Origin: WRGT01 sp964450405
GTDB taxonomy: Bacteria > Spirochaetota > UBA4802 > UBA5550
NCBI GenBank assembly: GCA_964450405.1
Contig: CAYVCQ010000014.1
Span: 52,268-116,267, forward strand
Direction: 5' to 3'
Length of the DNA: 64,000 bases
Of the stretch, positions 1-8,055 are shown piece after piece. The notes below the pieces were generated by a model. That model was not told where the DNA came from and searched no databases. It saw nothing but the letters and a program-made list of their open reading frames with translations. The position numbers and the translations under genes were made by a program. Within the stretch, counting starts at the first letter, position 1. Each line of letters starts with the position of its first letter.

Positions 1-1
1 A

Positions 2-646
2 GTAAAAATTGAAGTAGATCAGAAGTATTCAGCAGATGTTATTCTGTCAAAAGCTGAAATGGCAAATAAAAATAAACCAACTGATAAGGTAATAGCAATT
101 GGTGCGTCAACAGGCGGAACCGAGGTTATAGATCAGATACTTGTAAGTCTGCCGACGGGATGTCCCGGAATAGTAATAACACAGCATATGCCTGAAAAAT
201 TTACCGAAGCTTTTGCCAATAGAGTAAATGGTAAATCAAAACTTTTTGTAAAAGAGGCAAAAGATGGTGACAGACTTCTTACTGACATCGCATTGATAGC
301 TCCCGGCGGGAAGCATATGCTTCTTAAATCCGACCGTAACGGATACTGGGTTGAGATAAATGAAGGGCCGCCAGTAAACAGGCACAGGCCATCGGTGGAT
401 GTAATGTTCCGATCAGTAAGCAAATATGCCGGAGATTCAGCCGTCGGAATTATCTGTACCGGTATGGGGAACGATGGTGCTGCCGGTCTCCTTGAGATGA
501 AAGAATCAGGTGCATATACAATTGCCCAGAACGAAGAGTCATGTATTGTATTCGGAATGCCGAAGGAGGCGATAAAACTCGACGCGGCAAAAACCATTAC
601 AGATGTTGATGGGATTATCAACTATATAAAGAAGATGTGCCACTAG
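2..646 (+). CDS. cheB: CheB protein-glutamate methylesterase, 5' end outside window
   Basis: Removes methyl groups from glutamates of chemoreceptors (and deamidates glutamines), resetting the chemotaxis signal. The visible part is the catalytic domain: GASTGGT holds the nucleophile serine (residue 17 counting from the ATG at 59), TQHMP the histidine (43) and GMGNDGAAG the aspartate (139), the expected Ser-His-Asp triad. The frame is open without a stop to the left edge and the 19 codons before the ATG at 59 read like the linker between receiver and catalytic domains. I therefore infer a full-length CheB whose receiver domain lies upstream, rather than a gene starting at 59. Family and catalytic residues are secure; the true start is outside the window. 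Confidence 0.93.
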   Translation, partial: VKIEVDQKYSADVILSKAEMANKNKPTDKVIAIGASTGGTEVIDQILVSLPTGCPGIVITQHMPEKFTEAFANRVNGKSKLFVKEAKDGDRLLTDIALIAPGGKHMLLKSDRNGYWVEINEGPPVNRHRPSVDVMFRSVSKYAGDSAVGIICTGMGNDGAAGLLEMKESGAYTIAQNEESCIVFGMPKEAIKLDAAKTITDVDGIINYIKKMCH

Positions 647-904
647 GAGTGTTTTAAATTTAAAAATAGATACACCGGCTGTCCACTAAAGCCAACAGCC
701 CTTGCACTCCAGATGGGAGCAAAGCTAAACTGTCTGCTCATTAAAAGCCACGAAATACACAGAATTCATATCTTCAGCCGGGAAAACAAAAGTTGAACTT
801 GAAGAATTATTAATTGGAACTATTTCAAAAGAAGCTGTATGTGAAACAACCATTACCTTCGACAAAAAAACCTCAAAATCAAATATTTTTGAACTGCTAT
901 CATG
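647..904 (+). pseudogene. possible decayed ORF, universal-stress-protein-like
   Basis: Directly after the cheB stop two overlapping frames look coding but neither has a complete gene. One continues in the cheB frame (motif PTALALQMGAKLNCLLI) until a stop near 797; the other runs from about 729 to the TGA at 902-904 and contains VELEELLIGTISKEAVCETT. Joined by one frameshift near 746 they resemble a short UspA-like domain (helix followed by a hydrophobic strand, then an acidic helix). No start codon with a ribosome site is seen. This is inference from composition; it could also be chance. Confidence 0.28.
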
Positions 905-932
905 AAGTTCCATAAACCTCAAAGTTATCACT

Positions 933-1382
933 TTATGCTTTAATAGCAGTTATAGGGCCGGATATAGTACTTGTAGTGAAGCTGATTGTAAAAGTATAAG
1001 TCCCATTGGCGTTATCAGTTAAGCCAGTAATGGTTATTGTATCGCTTGTAGTAGTACCGTTAAGATTGATGGTGCAGGGGAATGCACCGTTTGCAATGGT
1101 TGATCCAGTCCAGTATATTTTAAGGTTATTGCTTCCGTTTTTAATTCCGATTCCTACTCCAAGAGCACCTTCATAAATTACCGCAAGGCATGTTGGACCT
1201 GCTACTGTGCAATTTGCAAAACCGGTGTTGGCAAGATTATAGGATTTATTTACTGTTGTCATCCCTGTCCAGTTGCCTGGATCGATATATCCTGTAAATG
1301 AATCTTTGCTGGATGAGTCGTTGCAGGAAATCATTAATCCAGCAATAAATATTAATATAGTTAAAAAAGCGATTTTTTTCAT
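933..1382 (-). CDS. hypothetical lipoprotein
   Basis: A 149-residue protein with an N-terminal lipoprotein signal: MKKIAFLTILIFIAGLMISC, where LMISC is a good lipobox and the cysteine would be the lipidated residue. The open frame extends nine codons further upstream, but the ATG at 1382 is preceded by CCGGAGCC at the right distance and begins the signal peptide, so it is chosen. The mature part is rich in Gly, Thr, Asn and Ser and in alternating beta-type patterns (TINLNGTTTSDTITITGL), suggesting a small beta-sandwich exposed at the outer membrane or in the periplasm. No family recognised. It stands alone, convergent with cheB. Confidence 0.7.
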   Translation of the reverse strand: MKKIAFLTILIFIAGLMISCNDSSSKDSFTGYIDPGNWTGMTTVNKSYNLANTGFANCTVAGPTCLAVIYEGALGVGIGIKNGSNNLKIYWTGSTIANGAFPCTINLNGTTTSDTITITGLTDNANGTYTFTISFTTSTISGPITAIKA

Positions 1383-1719
1383 TTTGGCTCCGGTGGAAAA
1401 ATATAACATGTAATCTGTGCAATAATAAAAAAAGAATAAGTTGTGTAAAGAAAATAATCTGTCCGAAGACTCTCTTTTTGTTTTAATTTATGCTAATCTT
1501 TAGCTGATATTTTCTGTATCAGAATTAACTGAATAGAAGATGTTTTAAAACGTTGCAATATGGAACATATGGAAATGAAAAAGTTAAAATAATTTTAAAA
1601 CGGATCCTATAATTTTTAAATTGCACTAATCGTAAAACTTATAATGTGAGAATATATCCTGTAAAAATATCAAATCATCAAATCCTGATTAAACTTTACC
1701 TTAAAAATATGCTTTTTTC
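1383..1719. other. AT-rich intergenic region
   Basis: About 340 bases between two divergent genes, very AT-rich with A and T runs. No ORF with a ribosome site, RNA gene or repeat was recognised. The right end leads into the promoter listed next. Confidence 0.5.
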
Positions 1720-1747
1720 TTGACTTACCTTTACTTTTCTGTATTAT
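1720..1747 (+). promoter_or_regulatory. predicted sigma-70-type promoter
   Basis: TTGACT at 1720-1725 and TATTAT at 1742-1747 with 16 bases between, about 35 bases before the start codon of the outer-membrane protein gene. Confidence 0.55.
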
Positions 1748-1782
1748 ATACAATATAAACGAATCATCGAAGGAGCACTATT

Positions 1783-2361
1783 TTGAAAAAGTTATTTTTT
1801 ATGGTTACTATATTTTTCATTTCAATATCCTCATCCTTTGCAGCATTTTTTGTTGAAGGGCAGGGGAATTATATGGCTACAGGTGAATTTAAGCCTGTTA
1901 CCGGCTTTGAATTAGGACTGGGATTTGGTTTGACTGATGATGTGAATTTTCTGATAAGGGGTGCTGTTGCCGAAAATACAGAAAATTCCGGTCTTATAAA
2001 TGAAACTAGATATGAGTATAGTTACGCAACCGGAGGTATTGAATACATACCCCCAATAACATTATTGGAAAAGTATAGAATCTACTGGAAAAATTCTATA
2101 AATGTCGGAATGTCAGAAGCTAGTTTTGAAATGACCAAAGTTGTGCCGAGTCTCGATGATAAAGAGACTGGAGTGATCACTTTATTCCGGACTGGACTTC
2201 AGTTTAATTTTACACAGGTTATTTCTCCGTATTTTGATCTTGGTTATCATAAATTTTTCCCTATTAAAGCAGGTTCTAAATTGAATATAAAAGGTTGGCA
2301 GATGGATGTGGGGGTGAGATTCTACGTATTTGGAAGCCGGGATTATGACACTGGATATTAA
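1783..2361 (+). CDS. small outer-membrane beta-barrel-like protein
   Basis: A 192-residue secreted protein. Signal peptide MKKLFFMVTIFFISISSSFA ends in SFA, a signal-peptidase I type site. The mature chain has many short alternating strands with aromatic residues at strand ends and finishes with WQMDVGVRFYVFG, like the closing strands of small outer-membrane barrels. The start is a TTG at 1783, supported by AAGGAG seven bases upstream. It is a monocistronic unit between its own promoter and a strong terminator. No specific family can be named. Confidence 0.75.
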   Translation: MKKLFFMVTIFFISISSSFAAFFVEGQGNYMATGEFKPVTGFELGLGFGLTDDVNFLIRGAVAENTENSGLINETRYEYSYATGGIEYIPPITLLEKYRIYWKNSINVGMSEASFEMTKVVPSLDDKETGVITLFRTGLQFNFTQVISPYFDLGYHKFFPIKAGSKLNIKGWQMDVGVRFYVFGSRDYDTGY

Positions 2362-2403
2362 TAAATCTGTATCTTTTTAGTATAAAGATATACATATAAA
2401 AAT

Positions 2404-2432
2404 AAAAAGCTCAGGTGTTTCCTGAGCTTTTT
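2404..2432 (+). terminator. rho-independent terminator
   Basis: Perfect 12-base stem (AAAAAGCTCAGG / CCTGAGCTTTTT) with a five-base loop, ending in a T run, 43 bases after the outer-membrane protein gene. Confidence 0.9.
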
Positions 2433-2443
2433 GATGTTAAAAA

Positions 2444-2471
2444 TTGACTTTTTTTAAAAATTGATTAAATT
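2444..2471 (+). promoter_or_regulatory. predicted promoter for rpoN operon
   Basis: TTGACT at 2444-2449 and TAAATT at 2466-2471 with a 16-base spacer, just after the preceding terminator and 28 bases before the rpoN start. The -10 match is moderate. Confidence 0.4.
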
Positions 2472-2499
2472 GTAAGTAGAGTCAAACGAAAGGATTTAA

Positions 2500-3912
2500 A
2501 TGAAAAGCGGATTGAATATAGGATTAAAGCAGACTCAGAAACTGGTTATGACTCAAACTCTGAGGCAGTCGATTGAGATGCTTCAAATGACAAATCTTGA
2601 ACTCTCCGAAATGATCTCACAGGAATTTCTGGAGAACCCGCTGCTGGAAGAGGTTTCCTCTTCACAGAGTGAGGATTACCTCGAAGAAAAATTAATAAAA
2701 AATCTTAATGGGGAAGAGGGTGATACTGGCGACTCGCCGGAGAAAGAGATATATGATGATCCGAACGAAAGCGGTGTAAACAAGAATTACGAGGATGGAG
2801 ACAAAAACAGATTATTTATTGAAAATGCGGTAACAACCAAAGAAAGTTTAAAGGAACATCTTCTCTGGCAGGCGACAATGACCGCCGGGTCAGAAAAAGA
2901 GCTGGCTGTTTATGAGGAAATCATTACCATGCTTGATGATGATGGTTTCTTAAATAAAAAACTTTTTGACAGCGTTGACTCTGCAGATAAATCTGCTGTA
3001 ATAAAAAATATTCAAAATTTTGATCCTGTGGGGTGTGCGGCATTTTCTATAAAGGAAACACTTTTTATTCAGGCATGTTACTATTTTCCTGAAGATAAAC
3101 TTCTTCACTCAATTCTTTCTGATCACTTTGTCGATATAGAGAAGCTTGATTATACGAAGATATCTAAAGCTATGGGTATTCCTGAAGGTGAAGTTATAGA
3201 GAAGAGTAAAACTCTTCATAATCTGAATCCGTTTCCCGGAAGATCATATTCGGGCAGCGAATCCAGGTCGGTGGTTCCGGATGTTGAGGTGAAGCTTGTT
3301 GATGGAGAGATAATTGTAACATTAAATGATGACTGGATACCTGGAATTAAACTCAGTACGTATTATATTAATCTGCTTAAGAAAAAAAGTATAGATAAAG
3401 AACAGCGGGAGTATTTAAATTCACGGCTCCAGTCTGCAATGGCTCTTTTAAAGAATATATCATCAAGACGTGATACAATTCTGAAAGTTACTTCATCAAT
3501 AATGAACAGCCAGAAAGATTTTCTTGAGAAAGGTCACGGTCATCTGAAATATCTTACCCATCATGACATTGCGGGAGAGGTTAATGTCCATGAATCAACT
3601 GTAAGCAGGGTTTCAAGCGGTAAATATGTACAGACTCCATGGGGAGTTTTTGAATTAAAATATTTTTTCGTTTCACGGCTTAAAAATTCCGGTGATAATG
3701 AAGATGATCAATCTTCAGATAAAGTAAAGGGATATATTCAGGAGTTAATCAACAGTGAAAATCCTGATAATCCTGTAAGTGATGAAGAGCTGGTTAACCT
3801 TTTAAAAGAGAAAGGGATTACTGTTGCACGAAGAACAATAGCGAAGTACAGGGATATTCTGAATATTCCTGCTTCAAATAAAAGAAAAAAAATTAACATG
3901 ATTAAATCATAG
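2500..3912 (+). CDS. rpoN: RNA polymerase sigma-54 factor
   Basis: Sigma-54 directs polymerase to -24/-12 promoters, which are opened only by AAA+ activators such as the NtrX-like protein encoded downstream. The 470 residues show all landmarks: glutamine-rich region I at the N-terminus (LKQTQKLVMTQTLRQSIEML), an acidic variable region II around residues 60-105, the core-binding domain, a helix-turn-helix near 353-378 (HDIAGEVNVHESTVSRV) and the RpoN box near 443-453 (ARRTIAKYRDI). Length is normal for the family. The ATG follows GAAAGGA. It is the first gene of a regulatory block and is followed after eight bases by hpf, a common pairing in proteobacteria and other phyla. Confidence 0.97.
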   Translation: MKSGLNIGLKQTQKLVMTQTLRQSIEMLQMTNLELSEMISQEFLENPLLEEVSSSQSEDYLEEKLIKNLNGEEGDTGDSPEKEIYDDPNESGVNKNYEDGDKNRLFIENAVTTKESLKEHLLWQATMTAGSEKELAVYEEIITMLDDDGFLNKKLFDSVDSADKSAVIKNIQNFDPVGCAAFSIKETLFIQACYYFPEDKLLHSILSDHFVDIEKLDYTKISKAMGIPEGEVIEKSKTLHNLNPFPGRSYSGSESRSVVPDVEVKLVDGEIIVTLNDDWIPGIKLSTYYINLLKKKSIDKEQREYLNSRLQSAMALLKNISSRRDTILKVTSSIMNSQKDFLEKGHGHLKYLTHHDIAGEVNVHESTVSRVSSGKYVQTPWGVFELKYFFVSRLKNSGDNEDDQSSDKVKGYIQELINSENPDNPVSDEELVNLLKEKGITVARRTIAKYRDILNIPASNKRKKINMIKS

Positions 3913-3920
3913 GAGAGCTT

Positions 3921-4724
3921 ATGAAGATTAAAATAACAGGAAGACACATCGATGTATCTGAAAGGCTCAAAGAGTATGCTGAAAAGAGAATTTTAAAGCT
4001 TGAGAAGTATTTTCAGCAGCTGATAGACATTCACCTGATTCTGTATATTGAAAAGCTGGATCATGCAGCTGAACTTGTAATTACAGGTGACTCAGTACAG
4101 TTTCATGCAAGGGAAAAAGCGGCAGACCTATATTCCGCACTTGATCTCCTTGTAGATAAAATGGAAACACAGATCGGTCGTTATAAAGAAAAAATTCAGT
4201 CAAGAAAGGGTCATGGTGCTGAATTTGATATTTCGTATGATTTTGAAAGTGAATTAGGAAAAGAGGCTGTTCTTACACAGGTAAGTAATAAACCAATCAA
4301 TGATATAGAGGCCTTTTTGCAAATGAAAGTCGATAAAAAGGATTTTATACTTTTTAAAAAAGGTGTTGGGACAGTTGAAAGTGATGTGGATTATGCAAAT
4401 AAAAACTATGCCGTAATTTACAAAAGCGGATCAATTTTCAAAATGGTTGAAATACCTTTTGAGAACAATAAAGGTGGTGATTTCCATATTGATACCTTTA
4501 CGGAATATGAACTTGAAGTAAAAGATGAATCCGCATCTCATCCTAAAATTGATTTTAAAAAGGGGAGTTCATGCAGTATAGGGAAACTAACCCTGGATGA
4601 AGCTTTTGAATCTTTTGAAAAATCAAATGATATTTACATGCCGTTTTTTAATACAGAAACAAGATATTTCAACATTCTCAGCCGCAATGGAAAGAAATTA
4701 GAAGTACTTGTACCTGCATTCTAG
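3921..4724 (+). CDS. hpf: ribosome hibernation promoting factor with extended tail
   Basis: Binds the 30S decoding region and silences ribosomes in stationary phase; long forms also dimerise ribosomes through a C-terminal domain. Residues 1-98 are the S30AE fold (ITGRHIDVSERLKEYAEKR). The protein is 267 residues, well beyond the roughly 180-190 of usual long HPF. The extra length appears to be a second copy of the dimerisation domain: residues 124-179 (KPINDIEAFLQMKVDKKDFI) and 222-266 (LTLDEAFESFE, then FFNTETRYFNILSRNGK) both fit the tail pattern of an EA helix, a hydrophobic strand pair and a closing strand. The duplication is my reading, not an alignment. Start has GGAGAGCTT upstream. Confidence 0.9.
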   Translation: MKIKITGRHIDVSERLKEYAEKRILKLEKYFQQLIDIHLILYIEKLDHAAELVITGDSVQFHAREKAADLYSALDLLVDKMETQIGRYKEKIQSRKGHGAEFDISYDFESELGKEAVLTQVSNKPINDIEAFLQMKVDKKDFILFKKGVGTVESDVDYANKNYAVIYKSGSIFKMVEIPFENNKGGDFHIDTFTEYELEVKDESASHPKIDFKKGSSCSIGKLTLDEAFESFEKSNDIYMPFFNTETRYFNILSRNGKKLEVLVPAF

Positions 4725-4735
4725 TACTATTTACT

Positions 4736-4762
4736 CCTGCCGGAATTAATAATTCCGGCAGG
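4736..4762 (+). terminator. inverted repeat, possible terminator
   Basis: Perfect 12-base arms (CCTGCCGGAATT / AATTCCGGCAGG) around AAT, 12 bases after the hpf stop. It is followed by AAAATTTC instead of a clear T run, so termination may be partial or the hairpin may protect the 3' end. Confidence 0.5.
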
Positions 4763-5043
4763 AAAATTTCAAATTATCAAAAAGTATAAAACTATCAGAG
4801 CATCCATTCTACCCTCCATAATGCTGCTTTTAACCATTTTAACAAAATAAAAGTCTACTTTTACTATCCTTAAGACCACCTATGGGAGTTTTGGGAGACA
4901 ATGCGCGAAATTCGAAAATTTAAGAATTTCTCAACTGAAATGACACTGGTATTCAGGGGCCATTTAATTTAATAAATTCTATTTTTTATTATATTTGACA
5001 GTTTTTTGCTGGAAAGAAATAGATATTGTAAGATACTTCTACC
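4763..5043 (+). promoter_or_regulatory. intergenic region with candidate hprK promoter
   Basis: About 280 bases with no ORF of note. A consensus TTGACA lies at 4995-5000; the best -10 is TAGATA at 5020-5025, 19 bases away, so the pair is imperfect. Transcripts from it would start very close to the hprK ATG, which has no visible Shine-Dalgarno sequence. Confidence 0.35.
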
Positions 5044-5988
5044 ATGAGTAAACTAACATTAAGATATTTTATAGAAGGGATAGGGAGAATTGATCTCCAG
5101 CTTCGCCTTCTTGCCGGTGAAGGGGGGCTTGATAAGGAGATTAAATCGGGAGAGATTAATCGGCCTGGTCTTGCACTTGCAGGTTTTTTTGACTATTTTG
5201 CATATGACAGAATTCAGATTTTCGGTCAGGGTGAAACTGCGTTTATGAATCAGCTCTCTCATGAGCAGAAGATTAAAATTTATGATCAGTTTTTCAGTTA
5301 TCCGGTATTCTGTTGTGTTTTTACATATGAATACAATCCGGATGATCTTTTTCTTGAATATGCAGAGAAAAGAAATATACCGATTTTTATCACTAAAAGA
5401 GGGACTACCCGGTTTATTACTCTTTTTGTTCATGTGATAGATGAAATTTTTGCTGAAAATGTAACTCTCCACGCAACTTTAGTGGATGTTTTCGGAGTAG
5501 GTGTTCTTCTAACGGGTAAAAGCGGAGTGGGCAAGAGTGAAACTGCGCTGGAACTTATAGAAAGAGGTCACAGGCTTGTCGGTGATGATATGGTCGTGGT
5601 AAAGAAGATTGATGAGTCCCTTCTTATGGGAAGCGGTTCTGAAATACTGAAACATCATATAGAAATCCGGGGAATTGGGATTGTAAATGTCCGTGAGATT
5701 TTCGGAATCAGATCTGTTAGAAATAGAAAACGTATTGAAATGGTGATACTTCTTGAAGAATGGAATTCGGCTACCGAGTATGACAGACTTGGTCTGGATG
5801 AAAAAAAATATACAATACTTGATATTGATGTTCCATATATAACCGTTCCAGTACGTCCGGGAAGAAATATCCCGATTATCATTGAAACAGCCGCTCTAAA
5901 CCAGAGGCTGAAGAAAGTTGGAGTTAATTCCGCCAGAGAACTGGATGAACGGATTAAAAAATGGATTATCACCGAGGGTGGAAAGTAA
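5044..5988 (+). CDS. hprK: HPr kinase/phosphorylase
   Basis: Phosphorylates HPr on Ser46 using ATP or pyrophosphate and reverses the reaction, linking energy state to carbon regulation. The 314 residues match family length. The catalytic domain shows the P-loop GKSGVGKS (158-165), the histidine of LHATLVDVFG (143), and the family signature EIRGIGIVNVREIFG near residues 207-221. The N-terminal domain (1-130) is the usual non-catalytic half. The gene has no visible Shine-Dalgarno motif before its ATG. Its stop codon overlaps the ATG of ptsH by one base, so substrate and enzyme are translationally coupled. Confidence 0.97.
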   Translation: MSKLTLRYFIEGIGRIDLQLRLLAGEGGLDKEIKSGEINRPGLALAGFFDYFAYDRIQIFGQGETAFMNQLSHEQKIKIYDQFFSYPVFCCVFTYEYNPDDLFLEYAEKRNIPIFITKRGTTRFITLFVHVIDEIFAENVTLHATLVDVFGVGVLLTGKSGVGKSETALELIERGHRLVGDDMVVVKKIDESLLMGSGSEILKHHIEIRGIGIVNVREIFGIRSVRNRKRIEMVILLEEWNSATEYDRLGLDEKKYTILDIDVPYITVPVRPGRNIPIIIETAALNQRLKKVGVNSARELDERIKKWIITEGGK

Positions 5989-6251
5989 TGATTGAAAAAG
6001 ATGTTGTCGTAAATAGTGATGCAGGAATTCATGCAAGACCTGCGATGATGATTGTACGTGAAGCAATGAAGTATCCATGTGAAATCACGCTGATAAAAGA
6101 TAGTGTTGAAGCTGATGGAAAATCTATAATGTCAGTTCTTGGTCTTGCAATTATATCGGGATCAAAACTTACAATAAGAGCAAGCGGAGAAGGCGAGAAT
6201 GAGCTTGTAGGTTATATACTCAACCTTATTGAAAATGATTTTAAAATCTGA
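5988..6251 (+). CDS. ptsH: HPr phosphocarrier protein
   Basis: An 87-residue HPr with both phosphorylation sites: His15 in GIHARPA (PEP/enzyme I site) and Ser46 in GKSIMSVLGLA (HprK site). The frame is open further upstream inside hprK, but the ATG at 5988, in a TAATG overlap with the hprK stop, gives a normal HPr N-terminus. No enzyme I or EIIA gene is present in this window, so here HPr is paired only with its kinase and with the sensor kinase gene that follows, suggesting a regulatory rather than a sugar-transport role. Confidence 0.96.
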   Translation: MIEKDVVVNSDAGIHARPAMMIVREAMKYPCEITLIKDSVEADGKSIMSVLGLAIISGSKLTIRASGEGENELVGYILNLIENDFKI

Positions 6252-6282
6252 GTAAAATTTAATATCTCTCCAGGAAGTTATT

Positions 6283-8055
6283 TTGTCATCGGACAAAAAA
6301 AAAATAAAAAGTGCTAATTCAATACAGGATATACTTTTTCTTGTCGGTATAATCGTGTTTTCATCAATATTGATAATCGGTTTATTTCCCGGAAGGCAGA
6401 ATGCCGGGCTTGTGGACGAAAACTTTTTTATAACAACGATGATGACTATTCCTATTATAGCCGGTATTTACTTTATAGTTATGTCATTCCGCAGAAGCCT
6501 CAATACAAATTCAGTTGATATTACAGAAAGTATTAAGAAGAAAATTACTCTTTCTTTTGTTTTTATAGCAGTATTATCAGCCATGCCTATTGTAATTATT
6601 TCTAATAACTATTTTAATAACAGCCTTTCTAAAATGTTCAGCGGTAGAACAATGCAGGCATTGAATAAGTCGGTTGATCTTAGCCATGATACAAATTTTA
6701 GAATTGAGAAAGAGGTTAAATCAGAACTTGAAACAGTGAGATTTTTATTTGATAACTTTATGCTTATGACAGGCAAGGGGGATCTGGTTAAAATTACCGG
6801 TACTTATAAAAACTCCAACATTAAAATTATTTTTTTTAAGAATAACTATGGTGATCTTCAAATTATTGAAAATTATCAGCCCTCTATAAAAATAGACAAC
6901 TTAAAACTTTATCAATTCTACAAAACGTCAGTACTGCCGGGAATAAGAACAGATAGAATTAAAATTAACGATAATGATATAATAAGCGGGATGTTCTGGT
7001 ATTGGGATTTAATGGTTGTAATCTATCTCCCGATCCCTGAAGAAAACAAAGTGACAGAAAAATTATTTATAGAAGCCAGGGAAGATTATAGAAGAATTGA
7101 GAATCAGAAAGAGTACTTTGAAACCGGTACAGGTTCGTTTTTAATGTTGATCTCAATTGTTATTGTAGGCATAGCATACATTATAAGTGTTTATATATCC
7201 GGCAATATTACCAGTCCGGTCCTTGAGCTATCCGCTGCATCAAAGCAGATTGCCATGGGGAATAACAAATTGTTTATTGAGAAGAAAAGTGATGATGAAA
7301 TCGGTGTGCTTGTTGATGCTTTTAATTCAATGGCGAGACAGCTGGATGAAAATCAGAAATTTATGTTCCAGAAAAATAAACTTGAAGCCTGGAATGAAAT
7401 GGCAAGAAAACTTGTTCATGAAATTAAAAACCCTCTAACACCAATAAGATTATCTGCAGAGAGAATGAGGAAACTGGTTAAAGAGGGAAATCCCAATATG
7501 AATAATGCTGTTATTACAGGTTCTGAAACAATCATTATGGAAGTAAATTCGTTATTAAAACTTGTAAGTGAGTTTAATAACTTTGCGAGACTCCCTGTAA
7601 AAAAAGCCGAATTTTCAAACCTGAATAATTTGATTAAGGAAAGCATTCTTCTTTTTCATGGATACGATAGTGTCGAGTTTAATCTTATTCTGGATGAAAA
7701 TCTATCTGACATTATGATTGACAAGGGTTTAGTAAGGCAGGCAATGAATAACATTATCAGTAATTCGATTCAGGCTTTTTCAGATAATGGATTGATTATT
7801 ATAACTACTGATGTTGATGAATCCGGTTTATATCAGATTGTAAGGATTAAAGATAACGGCCCGGGGATTAAAGCCGATGATATTGATAAAATTTTTGAAC
7901 CTGGATTTACCTTGAAAAAAACAGGTACCGGGCTAGGGCTTGCAATTGTTGAAAAAATAATTTTGGAACATGACGGGAAGATTTACTGTAGATCAAGAGA
8001 AGGTTATGGTGCCGAATTTATTTTAATGTTTCCTACTGAAAAAGGAGTAGTGTAA
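6283..8055 (+). CDS. NtrY-like membrane sensor histidine kinase
   Basis: A 590-residue sensor kinase. Transmembrane segments are near residues 16-35, 48-68 and 87-106, then an extracytoplasmic segment of about 170 residues, and a further membrane segment near 283-307. HAMP (ca. 309-361) leads to the H-box LVHEIKNPLTPIRLS with the phospho-histidine at 379. The ATPase has the N-box (MNNIISNSIQAF), DNGPGI and GTGLGLAIV. This layout is that of NtrY. The start is TTG at 6283 with AGGA upstream. The stop overlaps the start of the response-regulator gene by one base. The stimulus is unknown; nitrogen or redox sensing in relatives cannot be assumed here. Confidence 0.9.
   Translation: MSSDKKKIKSANSIQDILFLVGIIVFSSILIIGLFPGRQNAGLVDENFFITTMMTIPIIAGIYFIVMSFRRSLNTNSVDITESIKKKITLSFVFIAVLSAMPIVIISNNYFNNSLSKMFSGRTMQALNKSVDLSHDTNFRIEKEVKSELETVRFLFDNFMLMTGKGDLVKITGTYKNSNIKIIFFKNNYGDLQIIENYQPSIKIDNLKLYQFYKTSVLPGIRTDRIKINDNDIISGMFWYWDLMVVIYLPIPEENKVTEKLFIEAREDYRRIENQKEYFETGTGSFLMLISIVIVGIAYIISVYISGNITSPVLELSAASKQIAMGNNKLFIEKKSDDEIGVLVDAFNSMARQLDENQKFMFQKNKLEAWNEMARKLVHEIKNPLTPIRLSAERMRKLVKEGNPNMNNAVITGSETIIMEVNSLLKLVSEFNNFARLPVKKAEFSNLNNLIKESILLFHGYDSVEFNLILDENLSDIMIDKGLVRQAMNNIISNSIQAFSDNGLIIITTDVDESGLYQIVRIKDNGPGIKADDIDKIFEPGFTLKKTGTGLGLAIVEKIILEHDGKIYCRSREGYGAEFILMFPTEKGVV

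Noticed and set aside
725..931. 68-residue frame on the - strand beginning GTG at 931
   Set aside because: No ribosome site, Ser/Val-rich composition, and it is antisense to more protein-like + strand frames.
5059..5472. 137-residue frame antisense to hprK
   Set aside because: Lies wholly opposite a well-conserved gene; composition is that of a shadow frame.
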